From Amborella trichopoda (taxonomy: Eukaryota > Streptophyta > Magnoliopsida > Amborellales > Amborellaceae): a stretch of 64,000 nt of DNA. The notes below the pieces were generated by a model that saw only the letters and a program-made list of their open reading frames with translations, was not told the origin of the DNA and did no database searches. Position numbers and translations under genes: made by a program. Shown piece by piece: positions 12,708 through 24,550 of this stretch. Position 1 is the first letter of the stretch, and each line of letters opens with the position of its first letter. The DNA lies in contig NW_006496807.1 of NCBI RefSeq assembly GCF_000471905.2, positions 1,962,698 to 2,026,697 on the forward strand. Reading direction: 5' to 3'.

Positions 12708-15700
12708 ATGGCTAGTTCTTCTTACCAAATTTTTGATGTGAAGAATCTTCCGAGAGGAGGAAAGGTCAGTACTGATAACTTTAGTGTGAGACTTTAACAA
12801 GAGGGAAGCCCATTTGGCTAACAAGGCCCATATGCGAACCAGAGTGGCCTCTTAGTATCACTTTTATTACTGACTCGGTTCGTTTTGAATTCCACGAGGG
12901 TAACGACATTAATGTTAGCATCGAAGAAGGGGTGGCGCTCCTTCGTTGTATGCACAAGAACATAACTTCTGGGGAGAAGTTGCCTACCCTAGGAAAACGA
13001 ATGGTACAGGCAAAAGGGCTACTATTGTGGTCTGGAAGAGGCCTTCGAATACAGGGGGAGCTCCAATATTTAAAGGGATACTCTTCCTAGACAGCCAAGG
13101 TGTTAATGTCGCACAAAAGAATTCTTAAGCATGCTTCTCTGCTAGCAGCGGTCCAATGTTCAGGCAGCTACTATGATCAATGCTTTAATACTGTCAAAGT
13201 ATTACTGGAGACTTGGAGTCACATTAGCAATACCTGGCTTCTTGGGCATGGGGAAGCAGGAATCTCTTTGCTAGATCTTCAATTTATTGGAGGCCTTCCG
13301 ATGATCGAGGCCATTATGACTGGTTCGTGCCTCTGAAGTCGGTCATCTTTGGTGGTGCTAGCTTGGGAGATGAAGAGCCGCCTGCCAGTCTCCAAAAGAT
13401 CTTTGAGTCTTGCCAATTAGTTCATGGCAAGTCTAACAATGGTCAAGTAACCTTCATCGAATGGGTGAAATTCTTTTGTGGGGACTATCCTGAAGGCGGT
13501 CGGGGTACTTCGAAAGGAAAAGGGAAGGCAGTTGTGAAGGGGACGCTCGTGTATCAATCTAAGACCAGCGATGACTGCGGCTTTTTGGCTGCATATTTGG
13601 CCTTATTTTTGTGCAAGTTCGTGCTCCCCGGGTGGGCAGACGACGTTCATCCAGGCGTATTGTATGTAGCCTGTGACATGGCCAGAGGGCGTGAGTATGC
13701 CCTTGCTCAACCAGTCTTGTGTAACATTTACCATGGCTTGGGGGCCATCTCCCGTAGAGAAGCCTACAAACGCAAAGGGGGAGGGAATGGGATTGTAGGA
13801 GAAGAGGCATTTCCATGGGATTTTAATACTCTATTCCCCATTCATTACGTGTATGGGTGGCTAGGGGCCTATTTCCCTGCCACTTATGTGAGGAGCCAGG
13901 GCGTAGGGAACAAATTGTGGCCCTTCTTGATGAGTATTGTTGGCCAAAAGGCTATCTTTCATAGCCCAGGGGAAGCTCAAGGCTTATTTGGGAATGACTC
14001 TTTGAATATGCATTGGGTCCCATTTCCGGTTGGAAGCTTCACTGATCATGCTTTCGTTGATGAACTGGGGAAGGAGCTAGACGATGCTCCAACAACCATC
14101 AGGGAACTCATGTTCATCTTGAGAATTAGAGGACGAGTTCTGCCTTATCGAACTACGGACAGTGCCAGATTAGAAAGATATTTCCCCCACCGCTTCGCCC
14201 GTCAGCATGGGCTTGATCAGGGCTGCCCCTTCCCAGTGTTCTTCGAAAAGCGCCAAGGCAGAGGAAAATGGGGAAGCTGGAAGAGTTGGGGACTCTTCGA
14301 GAATGCTGGTTACTAGAACATATACGGACAGCTTGGTCCACGTGTCTACAAACGACAGAGATCAGCAAGTATGTGTTACCTCACTTTGGTAGGAAGGTCT
14401 GAATGACCAAGGCCTATACGAACTGGTGGAGGATCACCAGCAAGAGATACTGAGATGAGGATCAACCTTAGAGAGGAGAGAACGACAAACTGGTACCAGG
14501 AGACTAGGCAGAGGAGAGTGGTGGATCCTCCTTCTCTTGACGAAGTCTTTGTCTTGGAATATCCCTCGAACTGGCAAGCTCTAGGGATCCCTCGAGAGAT
14601 AGCTGCCGATGACGTCTCGTCGGAATTTCTAGCTGTGAAACAGAGATCTAAGAGTGTCTTTGATAAACTCAGTTTCATATTTGAATGGGATGATGGCCGA
14701 CAGGTCCCTGGTTATGGGAAGCGTCCCTCACAGGACATGAACGCTATGATTGAGAGTGGTCCTCATAGTAGACTGGCTGAGGGCCCCTCTCTAGGGGGAA
14801 TTCTGAAGCGGCAGCTCCTTCTTCGGTAGGGGGAAAGAACAAAAAACGCTCCACCACTACTGACATTCGTGCGTCTTCTCCAGTTAATGGGCATACTCGG
14901 AGGCATGTGGGCACCAATCTTCCTGTGATCTCAGAACCAGGAGGTAGCTCTTCCTCATCTAATCATTTAGCAACTCCACCTGTGTTACCTTCTGCACTTT
15001 CTCCACCATCTTCTGTCTCTCCTGAATTGTCTTCTTCTTCAGAGACTAAAGCAAATGACTTCGACCCTTCTGAGCCCATTGTTATTCCTTCTGAGTAGAA
15101 AGTGACTCTAGATCTGGGGAGGAGCCTTTGAGTCCAAGGGCCATTCCTAAGTCAGAGCCAGCTCTGATGGAGACTAACAAGGCTGAAGGTCCCGAAGCAA
15201 TTGCTCCAGGAAGGGAATCTGATGCCGATGTGGCCTCTATGCTTCAGTGGTTTAATTCCCCGATTGAGGCAGGGGCTATGATTCAAGAAGAAGGTCCTGT
15301 AGTTAATGATGCCCCTCAGTACCAAGAGGTCGTTGCCCTTGAGGGCACAAAACATGAAGATGAAGGGGTTGAAATTTTCGTGGCTGAGGTTCTGGCTGAT
15401 GAGGGTGTAGGTCAAATGGAAGAAACCATGGGTGGAGCTGAATCGACCATTGACGAAGGCCAAAGGGAAAAGGCAGCTTCTGAACTTGCCAATGTTGAAG
15501 TGGTAGTTCAGGAGGGTGAGAAGCATGGGGAATAAGTTTCTTTGAAGGTCGCTGAGACAAAAATGGAGACCCCCATAAGAGAGGGTCAAGCCAGCGAGGC
15601 CGAGATTGAAGAACCCAGGTAGGTTGAGGCTAGGGCTGCCTCTGAGTCTGAGGGGCAAGAAGCTCTGGACCTTGCCATCGTTCCAGAGGAGCCAGTGGCT

Positions 15701-16435
15701 CAGATGACTATCACTTCAACCAGCCCGGTCCTTGAAGCCGAAGCCTCTTCAGTAGTCGTAATCCCAGCAGCACCATTTAGGCCCGGGGTTTCTGGTATGA
15801 TTGCAGGCATGCTTCGAGCAGGCCTTCAAGGTTTAAGAGAGCTACCTTTCAATGAGTTGGGCAAGGCTTTGGCCAAACTGAGGGAATCTATTGTGACCAT
15901 TGCGGTTGGAAGTTCACCAAAAGTCCTTTCCCATTTTGATGCAACCCTAAATGAGTTGGAGAGCTAGCGGTCGGGAATACTACATCATGAGGCAGAAATC
16001 AGCAAGCTAGCCTCCTTGGAGGAGTCAATCTTGCGTCATCGCGAGAAGATAGATTCTTACACTAAGAAGAAGGCCACGATGACTAGTTGTCAACAGGATC
16101 TCAAGAGGGAGGCACAAAGCAGCTATAAGAGAATGATTGAAATAAGAGAGGAAATGAGACTATTGAGGCAGGAATTTGTTGGTCTTGAGACATAGATGAT
16201 CCAGAGGAGGGCCATGGAGGCCTTTTTGGTTACAGATTTGTCCAAACTTGCTTGCACCATTGAGTCCAAAAACTGTGGCGAGGGAGGAGGAGACCCAAAT
16301 GGTGGCCAAATTGAAAGAGCGTGTCAAGGGCACCGAGACTTCTCCTGCGGCGTGCAGCATAGAGATCAATAGGATAATTGATCAGTTTTTTAAAATGTCT
16401 TTTCTTTTATCAGCACTTATAAAAGTTTTTACTGA
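12708..16435 (+). mobile_element. Antisense accessory frame 2: plant mobile domain plus acidic/coiled-coil tail
   Basis: Starts MASSS at 12708. The PMD part (13.1-14.3 kb) shows SYYDQCFNTVK, LGHGEAGISLLDLQFIGGLP, FPIHYVYGWLGAYFPATY and SIVGQKAIFHSPGEAQGLF, and includes a continuous open stretch at 13327-14316. It is followed by a Ser/Pro-rich linker (14.9-15.1 kb), an acidic segment (15.1-15.5 kb) and a helix-rich end (15.7-16.4 kb, with KLKERVKGTE). Same architecture as the frame at 0.5-4.8 kb but clearly diverged, and the first exon is fused to the rest without the 740-bp intron. PMD proteins of hosts (MAIN/MAIL type) act in silencing; any role in the element is inference. Broken. Confidence 0.78.
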
Positions 16436-16667
16436 TTAATAAAGTGCTTTTTTTTTTCTTCTGATTGACTTTACTGTATGATTTCATTCTCCTCTTACTT
16501 TGTTGTACTTCATGTATTTTTTTTTAAACGCCGCTCGATATATTAATACCCTAGGCCTTGTTTAGCCCCATGATGTGCTGTCGTGGCTTATATAGATTCG
16601 AAATTGGGAGTCATTGCTTTTTCTCCTCTTAATGTTTGATTGGCCAAGGGCTCATAGTTCATTTTCC
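16436..16667. other. Junction between PMD frame 2 and the gypsy protease side
   Basis: About 230 bp, T-rich (tttttttttcttctgatt, tgtatttttttttaaacg). Probably the 3' untranslated part of the PMD frame. No minisatellite, unlike the corresponding spacer at 4.8-5.7 kb. Confidence 0.45.
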
Positions 16668-18371
16668 TTACCATTTGGTGAGCCTTCTCACTATAGATAG
16701 TCTAGCAGGAGGGCCTTCTGGCTCCATTAGTGGTGCATTCACTTCAAACCCATCATAGCTTTTGGTCTCAGGCACGAACTCCTTCAGATGTTTTGAAGTG
16801 AAACGCATGACCTCCAATTGAATCTTGAGACTGCGAACTTCGCTTCTTAAGCTAGCTAGGGGATCCTGCCCTTGAAGGGAAGAAGATTGCTCTTTCTCAA
16901 ACTGCTCTCCTCCCACCAAACAAATAAAGTGTAGAAATTGCGGCTGGTCACTGATCCGAGGAGCATCCTCTATACTTATAACAACCGGATTTTGACAAAT
17001 CTTTCACAACGGTTGGCACACCACCTCTGCTTTCAAGAGTGCAGTGGGAATATGCAGGACTTTCTTATCGTCAAGTGTATAGGTGATCTTTGGAGCCGAG
17101 AATTCTATCCCCATGAGTGCTCAATCTCAGGAATGACCTTTGGTTCATCCTCCGACCAAGGTGGCTCAGAACTAGGGGCAGAGGGAAAAGACTCCTTTTC
17201 AGGTGAAGAAGGAGTTTCTTAAGGATGATAGTTGAGACGTTAGAATGAATAAGGCTTAGAGGTAAAATTCTGCCCTGCCTTTCTTCCTCTTTGAACATGT
17301 TCACCAATGTTCCTCCAACATCCTCAACATCTTCATGAGGTGAAGATGTTGTCTTCATTGTAGACTTGTGACCTTCATCATTCAGCTTCTGAGGCGACAC
17401 CAAATCTGTGAAGTAATATTTAGCATCAGTGTAATGAGCTTCAACTACAGGGAACGATCTTTTGTCGGCATAGACCGTATGTTGTCTCTCATGTCGGCTA
17501 TACTTGAAGCATTGGTGCAACGTAGACGGAACCACCCCTTGGTCATGGATCCATGGCCGACCGAGGAGAATGTTGTAGGAAGTGTTTGTGTCGATTACAT
17601 GAAACTGGGCATAATCATTCATCTCACCGATCTTAAAACAAAGGCGAACTGTGACAGCTAGCTTCTCTCCTGACTGGTTGAACCCTTGAACTGTGACGTG
17701 TGTCGGAGTACGATCTTCATACCCTAATTCTAATCGAGAAAGGATCCTCTTTGGAATAAGGTTGACTACCGACCCTCCATCTAACATCATTCAGTTGATG
17801 GGGCATGCATGTAATTCAACAAAGAGAGGGAGATTATAAAACTTTTCTCCCAGCTGCCGATCATCCTCTGAAAAGGTAATTGACATACATCCTTCTAAAG
17901 TCATCGGGTCTACTTCAATAAGTTCTACTTCTGTCTCGTACACCTCTGGGTTAGAGAGAGCCTGAACCAAACCCATCCAGTAATCCCTCGAGAGCATGAG
18001 GGCGTCGTAGATAATGAGGAGAGCTAGAAGCTTCCGTAGACGCCCTATCACATCATATTTCACCTTTTCTTGATCAAGGCCTTGTACTCCTAATCCTACC
18101 ATTGGTTTGGGTGGTATGTTGGGTTGAGGAGCAGGTTTGGGTGGAAGAGGTTTATTTTGGCCTGCTGGATGACTTAATTGCACAATGGGCTTAGTTCGAG
18201 TGATGGTGGTTTGAGGTTTTGGAAGTGATTGAGTACATGGGATCCAAAGTGTCCCAAGGAATTGGAAAATAGGTTGTTTGAGGTATTGGGCATGGGAAGG
18301 AGCCCAGGGAGCTGTAAGATAGGCAAATTAGTCTTTGGATTAGGGGACAATGAGGGACTAGGAAACTTCAA
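16668..18371 (-). mobile_element. Protease region of the right gypsy piece
   Basis: Minus strand. The retropepsin motif appears as MMLDGGSVVNLIPKRIL, followed by VTVQGFNQSGE and the flap/C-terminal region YNILLGRPWIHDQGVVPSTL. Upstream is a Pro-rich linker and KPMVGLGVQGLDQEKVKYDV. Fossil, broken. Confidence 0.88.
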
Positions 18372-18839
18372 GGTGTCCGACTTCTACGATGGAGGTTGCA
18401 GCATCCTTCCCTATCTGAGCCCGTGATGGATGATGCTTTTAAGATTTGCACCATGTCGCAAGCTTCTTGAGAGTAGAAGCTTTGCCCTCTTGATTCTCTC
18501 AGACTCTGCTCAAAATCGGGTTCAGAGGGCCACTATGGTTTCTTTGGCTTCGACTTTTTGTGCTTCTGTAAAGAAGGTGGCTCTGCCTTGGCTTTAGCTA
18601 CCAGGGCATCAACAACTATTAAGAATCCTGCTGCATGTGCCAGGGTCTTTCTCAATTTTTTTTGTTGCATCCTGCTTATGTTGATCCCTTCAACTTCTCT
18701 ATTGAGAGCTCAAAGTCCAAACATTTCAAGGTTGTACCTGCAAGAGACATAGGAGAAGAAAGATGAGAAGTAGAAGAAGAAGAAGGAGAACGGTCAGGAA
18801 GTGGGGGACTTTTAAGGTCGTTCCCCTCATCGGACAGAT

Positions 18840-19095
18840 ATAGGTGGTTTTTTACGTCATCATCAGGGTTCGACGTGTGCAGCGAATCTTTTAGGTCTTT
18901 CCCTTGCTTAGACCGTTGGGGCGTGCTTTTAACGTCGTCACCCTCATTGGATGTGTGCAGGGAATCTTTTAGGTATTTTCCTTGCTTAGACCGTTGGGAA
19001 GTGCTTTTAACATTGTCACCCTCATTAGACGTGTACAGCGAATCTTTTAGGTCTTTCCCTTACTTAGACCATTGGGGAGTGCTTTGAACGTCGTC
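18840..19095. repeat. Minisatellite between protease and gag of the right piece
   Basis: About three units of roughly 80 bp, each with ttttaggtctttcccttgct, tagaccgttgggg and cgtc(a)tcaccctcattgg. The ggtc/gacc words link it to the 5.3 and 10.1-10.7 kb arrays. Confidence 0.7.
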
Positions 19096-19683
19096 ACCCT
19101 CATTGGATGTGTTCTGAGGAGAAGATGACTCAGGGACGTCTTCTTGACGAGATGGAGAAGGAAGAAGGATCTTGTCAAGGATAAAGTCCAGCAAAGTTGG
19201 CAATGGGGGAAGGGGTCTGAGAAATTCTTGCTCAACTAGAGGTTGAGTTGTTTTGTTTCTCTGACGAGCAGCCCTTGGTGCCCATCTCCTGGTTTTCTGA
19301 GGTGGTGTTTGATTCGTCTTGCTAGGCTTGTGAATAGCCTTAGCTTGGCAAACTGCTTCTCGTCTTAAGGACATGACTCTACTTCGCCCATAATGGACTA
19401 TCCATGGATGAGAAGTCGAGGGTTCCGCAGAATCTGAATCACTATTAGGAAGGTCTTGTGTAGGGAGATCCTCTTGTGTCAGTGGAGTAGTGGCTTGAGG
19501 ATCACTTACTAGGACATGGTAAAACTCCTAACATTCCCACATTTTATTTGCGAATATATCATGGAAACGGGTGCATTCTCACAGGTAGTGGCCGCATATC
19601 TAGTGATACAGGCACCAACGATCATCAGTGCGCTGTGCAAGGCTTCGAGGCTGCCTGGCCTGTTTCAGTGTGATTAGGCCTTT

Positions 19684-21692
19684 CTAAAGCATTATAACAA
19701 AGAAGACATAAAGGATACCAGGGGCTTCATCTTCCTCTTGGATGGTTACCGCATGGGAGGCTTCTGTTGCCTGGAATGCCTGCTTTAAGTCTTCCTGTTT
19801 TATCTGACCCTTCTGGATTAGGGCCTCGATAATATCTTTTAACGTGTAGCAGTCATCTGTGGGGTGATTGATCCTTCGATTGTAGGCACAATAATTTTCC
19901 ATGTGTTGAGCTCGGCTTGCTCAGCGAACTTGGCTTCAGGAAGCTCGATCATGTTTTGTTTCAACAACAGAAACAATGCAGGGACCCATTCTTTCTCAAA
20001 GGGGTAGACTTTGTTCCTATGCCTGGTGAAATAATCATCCCAATTAAGATTCGCTAGCGGGGGTACTCGGTTGTACGAATGTTGTTGCTTACCTGCCTAG
20101 GCGTTAAGTTTGTAGTGCTCACACCTTTAGAGAGGTTCAAAGTTTGGAAGGGAGCTTTCTTTGGATCAGTGACCGTGACAGCTGCACTGATCACTCCTTT
20201 CTGTTGGCTGCTCTGGGTGTTAATCCAAGAGCTACCATTACCCCAATTGTTCCCTGAACTAGTAGACAGTTGTCGTGACCCGTCGTGGTGGCGTGATAGA
20301 CTTTCTATGCGGACAGATTTGGAGATCAGCTCTGACATGGAAGTTGGTTTAGAGGCCTCGACGTGTAGACCAATCTCAAGTCGCATGTTTCGTACGCAAG
20401 TTTGGACTGCTCCCTTCTTGGGCATAGGATTGGGATGGCGAGTGGCCAAATTTCTCCATCTTGATATGAACTGGTCCACGGGCTCATCGGGATCTTGAGT
20501 CAGGGTGAGAAGTTCAATACTCTGAACCTCTCTCTCAACCTCATAGAAACGCTGGTAGAACAGCTTCTCCATTTCCTCCCATGGATGTATTGAGTTAGGA
20601 GGGAGTCAAGCATACCATTGAAAGGCTGGGTCGTCAAGGGTTTTAACAAACTGAGGAAGAAGGAGTCTCCCATCAGCCGATGTTTCTCGACATGCTGCTT
20701 GAAAGTGGGCGATATTCTAGTTCGAGGATGTGGTCCCATGAATAGGAGAAACTTCCCTTATTGTGATCTGAGGGAAATGGGACCTGGTCGACTGAAGTCG
20801 GCTTGGGCAGAGGAGGATGAAGGATTCGATCTTCCATCAGGTCTTTGCCTGGAGCTCTCTTGTGGGCTGCAGAGACACGACCGAAATGATGGGGCTGGTT
20901 CAAGATGGCACTCTCGGGGAACGTCTTCGAGTACCATGGCTGGAGGTGCTTGCTCGAAGGAGGAGGAGCAGGCACGAACGGGGTTGACTCATGAGAATGC
21001 CTGAGTCGAGGCCGAGGGGATGTCTGTGACGACGACGCGTGTGCGCCCATTGAAGAAGGATCACGGTTGATCTGGGGGTAAGCCCGAGCTTGAGCAAGTG
21101 GTCTGATCTTAGGATGTCGAGGACTGCGAGCAAGTGTCTGCAAGAGAACAGGTGGAGGCCTACCCTTTACAGGGTGTGCTTGTGTGCTGAGTAGGAGAAC
21201 AAGGAGGTCGTCTCTTGTGTACTCGAGTTGGCACACTGACGGCGTTACCCCGAGCAGTGAGATGCATATGAGCAGTGTATGCAAGACCTGGCCTTGGAAG
21301 ATCTTGGGTGATGACCCACGAGCCTTATAGTGTGTGTGAGGGTTGGAGGTCACAGGGTCTCCACCTCGATGTGTTGATCCTCTAGGGATAGAGACTGGTG
21401 GTGGTGCAGGAATGTGGGGGGTAGACTTGTGGCAACCCATAGAAGCAATGGCAACTTGCTTGCCCATTGCAGAGAGGGGCTGGGCAATCCAGCATACCTC
21501 AGCGATATGACCGACAAGTGACTTGCCGGTGGCAGGGTGCATACTGTGTGGGTTAACAGATGTGTTACCGATGCAAGGCACCTTGGTGGAGGTTCCACTA
21601 GAGCGAGGAGATGGGGAGTTAGGGACTTTTAGGTCCCTGCTCACGCCAATCCAGGTTAAGACCTGAGAGCTAGACCCGGGGTCTTTGCTCAA
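19684..21692 (-). mobile_element. Gag region of the right gypsy piece
   Basis: Minus strand. A Pro/Ser/His-rich N-terminal part (21.7-20.7 kb) precedes the retrotransposon gag core (20.57-20.05 kb: FYQRFYEVEREVQSIELLTL, DEPVDQFISRWRNLATRHPN). A segment with CAYNRRINHPTDDCYTLKD (19.9 kb), typical of the C-terminal side of Tat gags, follows. Fossil, broken. Confidence 0.88.
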
Positions 21693-21699
21693 AAGAACG

Positions 21700-24550
21700 G
21701 TTGGAACAAAGTTAAAGGAACTTGTTCCCTGGGGACACTCGAGAATGTGGGGATAAGAAAATCCTCGATTCGAATGAATGGGTTACCCAGCAGCCATAAG
21801 TGATGTGTGAATACAGAAAATAAAAAAGAGAAACTAGTCAAACAAGTACGATCTGACTAAAGGGCAGTAAGTCCCCAGTGGAGTGACCAAGCTAGTTAGG
21901 TGCCTCGATCTTGCCCTCCGAATCATAATGATTGGGCGGCATGCATCTCGGATTTCAGGGGAGACTCAGGACTTTTGAGATCGCTCTCTCGGGAATCTCG
22001 TTAGAAAACAAAGGCAGGTATTACCAACTGATGAGAGAGGAATTTAAGGTGGATTCGGGACTTACTCGGGCTGACACACATGGGTGCCTTCTTAGATCAC
22101 AAAGAAAGCTCCCCAGTCGTAAAACTGGTTCGAAATCGCCTCCCTTGGCTTGTATTTTCCTGTTTTCTGCAATCACATATATATGGCAAATGTTATAAGA
22201 CAGGTGGGTCAACAGACATCACCTTGTCTCTCTGGTGAATGCACACAGGTGTGTGCATTCATAATAAGAAGAGAAGAATAAGAGGAGGAAGATGGGGAGA
22301 GAAGAATTTAACGAGGTGGGGAGATCAGCAACATGACTAAGCTAGTGGGTAATGAGCCTGATGTGGTAGTAAAACGAGCTCAATAACTTAGACTAGCTCA
22401 ACATAATTACTATTAGACATCAATACCGATACTGAATAGCTAGACATAATGGTTAGTCTGTCGTGGCAATAAAGCGAGCACGGTAATTTAAGCACAAAAA
22501 TATTATGGCTAGACGACAGGACTACCATGATAGGCTAATCTCAACCCCTCTTAATCAAACGAAAGAATAACAGAAAGAATGAAAATCATAAAGAGTGAAT
22601 AAGAAGTAAGAGAATAAGAAGAGAAGAGAAAGAAAGAAAGGAAAAGAGTGTGAGAGAAGACAGAAGGAACGAGAGAGGAGAGAGAAAGACACAGTCGACG
22701 CTAGGCATCGCTGGTTGTGTTGGAAGGCGAAGAGAAAGAAAGACACAGTTAACGCTAGGCATCACCGGCTGTGTTTAAGAAGAACAGAAAGAAAGACATA
22801 GTTGGCGCTAGGCATCGCTGGCTATGTTGGAAGAAGAAGGGAGAGAGGGCACAATCGGCGCGAAACTTCACGGATTGTGCTAGAAAGAGAGGAGAGAGAA
22901 GATGCTCGTCTTGATGCTAGAAAGAGAGGAGAGAGAAGATGCTAGAAAGAGAGGAGAGAGAAGATGCTCGTCTTGATGAGATGAACATGCTCACAAAATT
23001 TGAGAGTGATCCGACCTGGAACGAATAAGATATAGGCCTCGAAAGTCATTGCCTGTGACTATGAAAACAGTCACCTTTAATTGTGTTATGGTGTAGGGTG
23101 GCCACACGGGAATAGTGCGCGGCCTACCCCTTTTCGATATTTTACCCATAACTCTGTCCTAGAGTGCCCGATTAAACCGAAACTTGACTCATAGGGGTTT
23201 TCGACCATGACGGATCCAATTGTGGTGGTCCCATAGCTATTTACTGCACCAAAAATATAGTTCTAGTTACGGGATCCATTTCAGGGTGCTTGAGGCCAAT
23301 TTTTTCGAAATTGGTTCTTTGTGTTCACTATCTTAAACATGTCTGACTGCAATGAAACTTGACGGGTGGCCTTTTGGAGTGTTGATGAAGATCTTAACCA
23401 ATAATGGGGCCATTCTGAGACTGTCAAAATTTTCACTATTTTGTAAGCTTTATTGACTTGCTTCCTCTTTATTCCGCATCAGGGACCAAGGTGCTGGAAA
23501 AAGTGTTCAAACAGTGGGTTCGAATCCTAAGTGACCCAAAGTATGTCAAATATTTGGGGTTATTTTGTTTGGCCTGATATTTTGTGGGTCCGCCTGAGCC
23601 ACTTGTCGTGATGTGTGTGAGAGGTTGTTGCATGGCTTTGTAACCTTTCAAGTGAGATGGTCGGGCAGTTCAACCACCATCTTAGGGTGCGTCGGGTGTC
23701 ATGCAAGATGTGCGGCACCCGTGCGAAGCGTATGTGAGGTGACCTTGCGGAGTGTCGATTGCGAGAGAGGAGATAGTGGCCCTAGAACCTCTCTTAGACT
23801 TGAGGTTGGTGGATAGTCCACCAGTAACCATGTGAGCATGAGATGTGGTGGCTTTAGAACCACCCATACAATTTACAACATGGACTGACCATTGATGCTA
23901 GTAGAAAGGGAGTAAAGGGTTTGAAGTCCCTTTCCTCAGTTTACCTGAGCCTGAGCATAGGTGCGAAGAACAGAGTTGCTTCGCAGAAGGAGGGTGGGAG
24001 CAAAGGTTTGAAGAACCTTTCTTCCCAAAAATGAGCTCACGGGTGTGAGTATCATGACATCCCCGACTAGGAAGTAAGAAAAGTTAGTGAACTCCAAAGA
24101 CATTTTTAGGTACGAATTTAGCGTTATATAGGTTTGTGAGCGAACCGAACCAACTATAAGGTGGTGCGTCTCTAGTGGAGTTGTCAGTTGGTCGGCCTAA
24201 ATTTTCGTCGCTTGGGCATCGCGAAGGTTCCCAAGTCGATAAGCCCCTCTCAAACAATCGCAGGGCACATGTGTGCATGTGCGCACGTGTGCTAGGTGCA
24301 GATAGGTACCAATGGTGAGAGGACTTTATGACGGCAAGGAGGGAGTCGAGCACCTACCTCACCGGTTGGGTTCGTGGGACGCACCGGGCCTTAAGCCTTC
24401 TTAGATCATTTCGGAAGCCCTCTGGCTATCCTCTCAATGCGGTTTGAATCCGGCTTCCTCACTTCGTTGTACAACACCAGAATTCGCACACTGAAAATGA
24501 ATTCGCAGTTCACCTCTTATTGTCTCCTCCTATTAAGTAATTCATAGGCA
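21700..24550. other. Leader/untranslated region upstream of gag
   Basis: No supported gene. 22.55-22.98 kb is purine-rich, with acacagtcgacgctaggcat-type repeats (22.69-22.88) and a small tandem block with gaagatgctcgtcttgatg (22.90-22.98). 23.0-23.6 kb is LTR-like: gactgcaatgaaacttgacg matches the style of 27.83 kb. 23.6-24.5 kb is unassigned. Confidence 0.5.
22690..22885. repeat. Second site of the acacag(c/t)cg(g/a)cgctag repeat
   Basis: About four units of 55-60 bp, each with cacag(t)cgacgctaggcatc followed by a partial inverted echo (ggttgtgtt), in a GA-rich background. Confidence 0.65.

Noticed and set aside
23500-23545. Possible tRNA gene from the gggttcgaatcc T-arm-like word
   Set aside because: No matching acceptor, D-arm or anticodon arm upstream; a B-box-like word alone is not enough.
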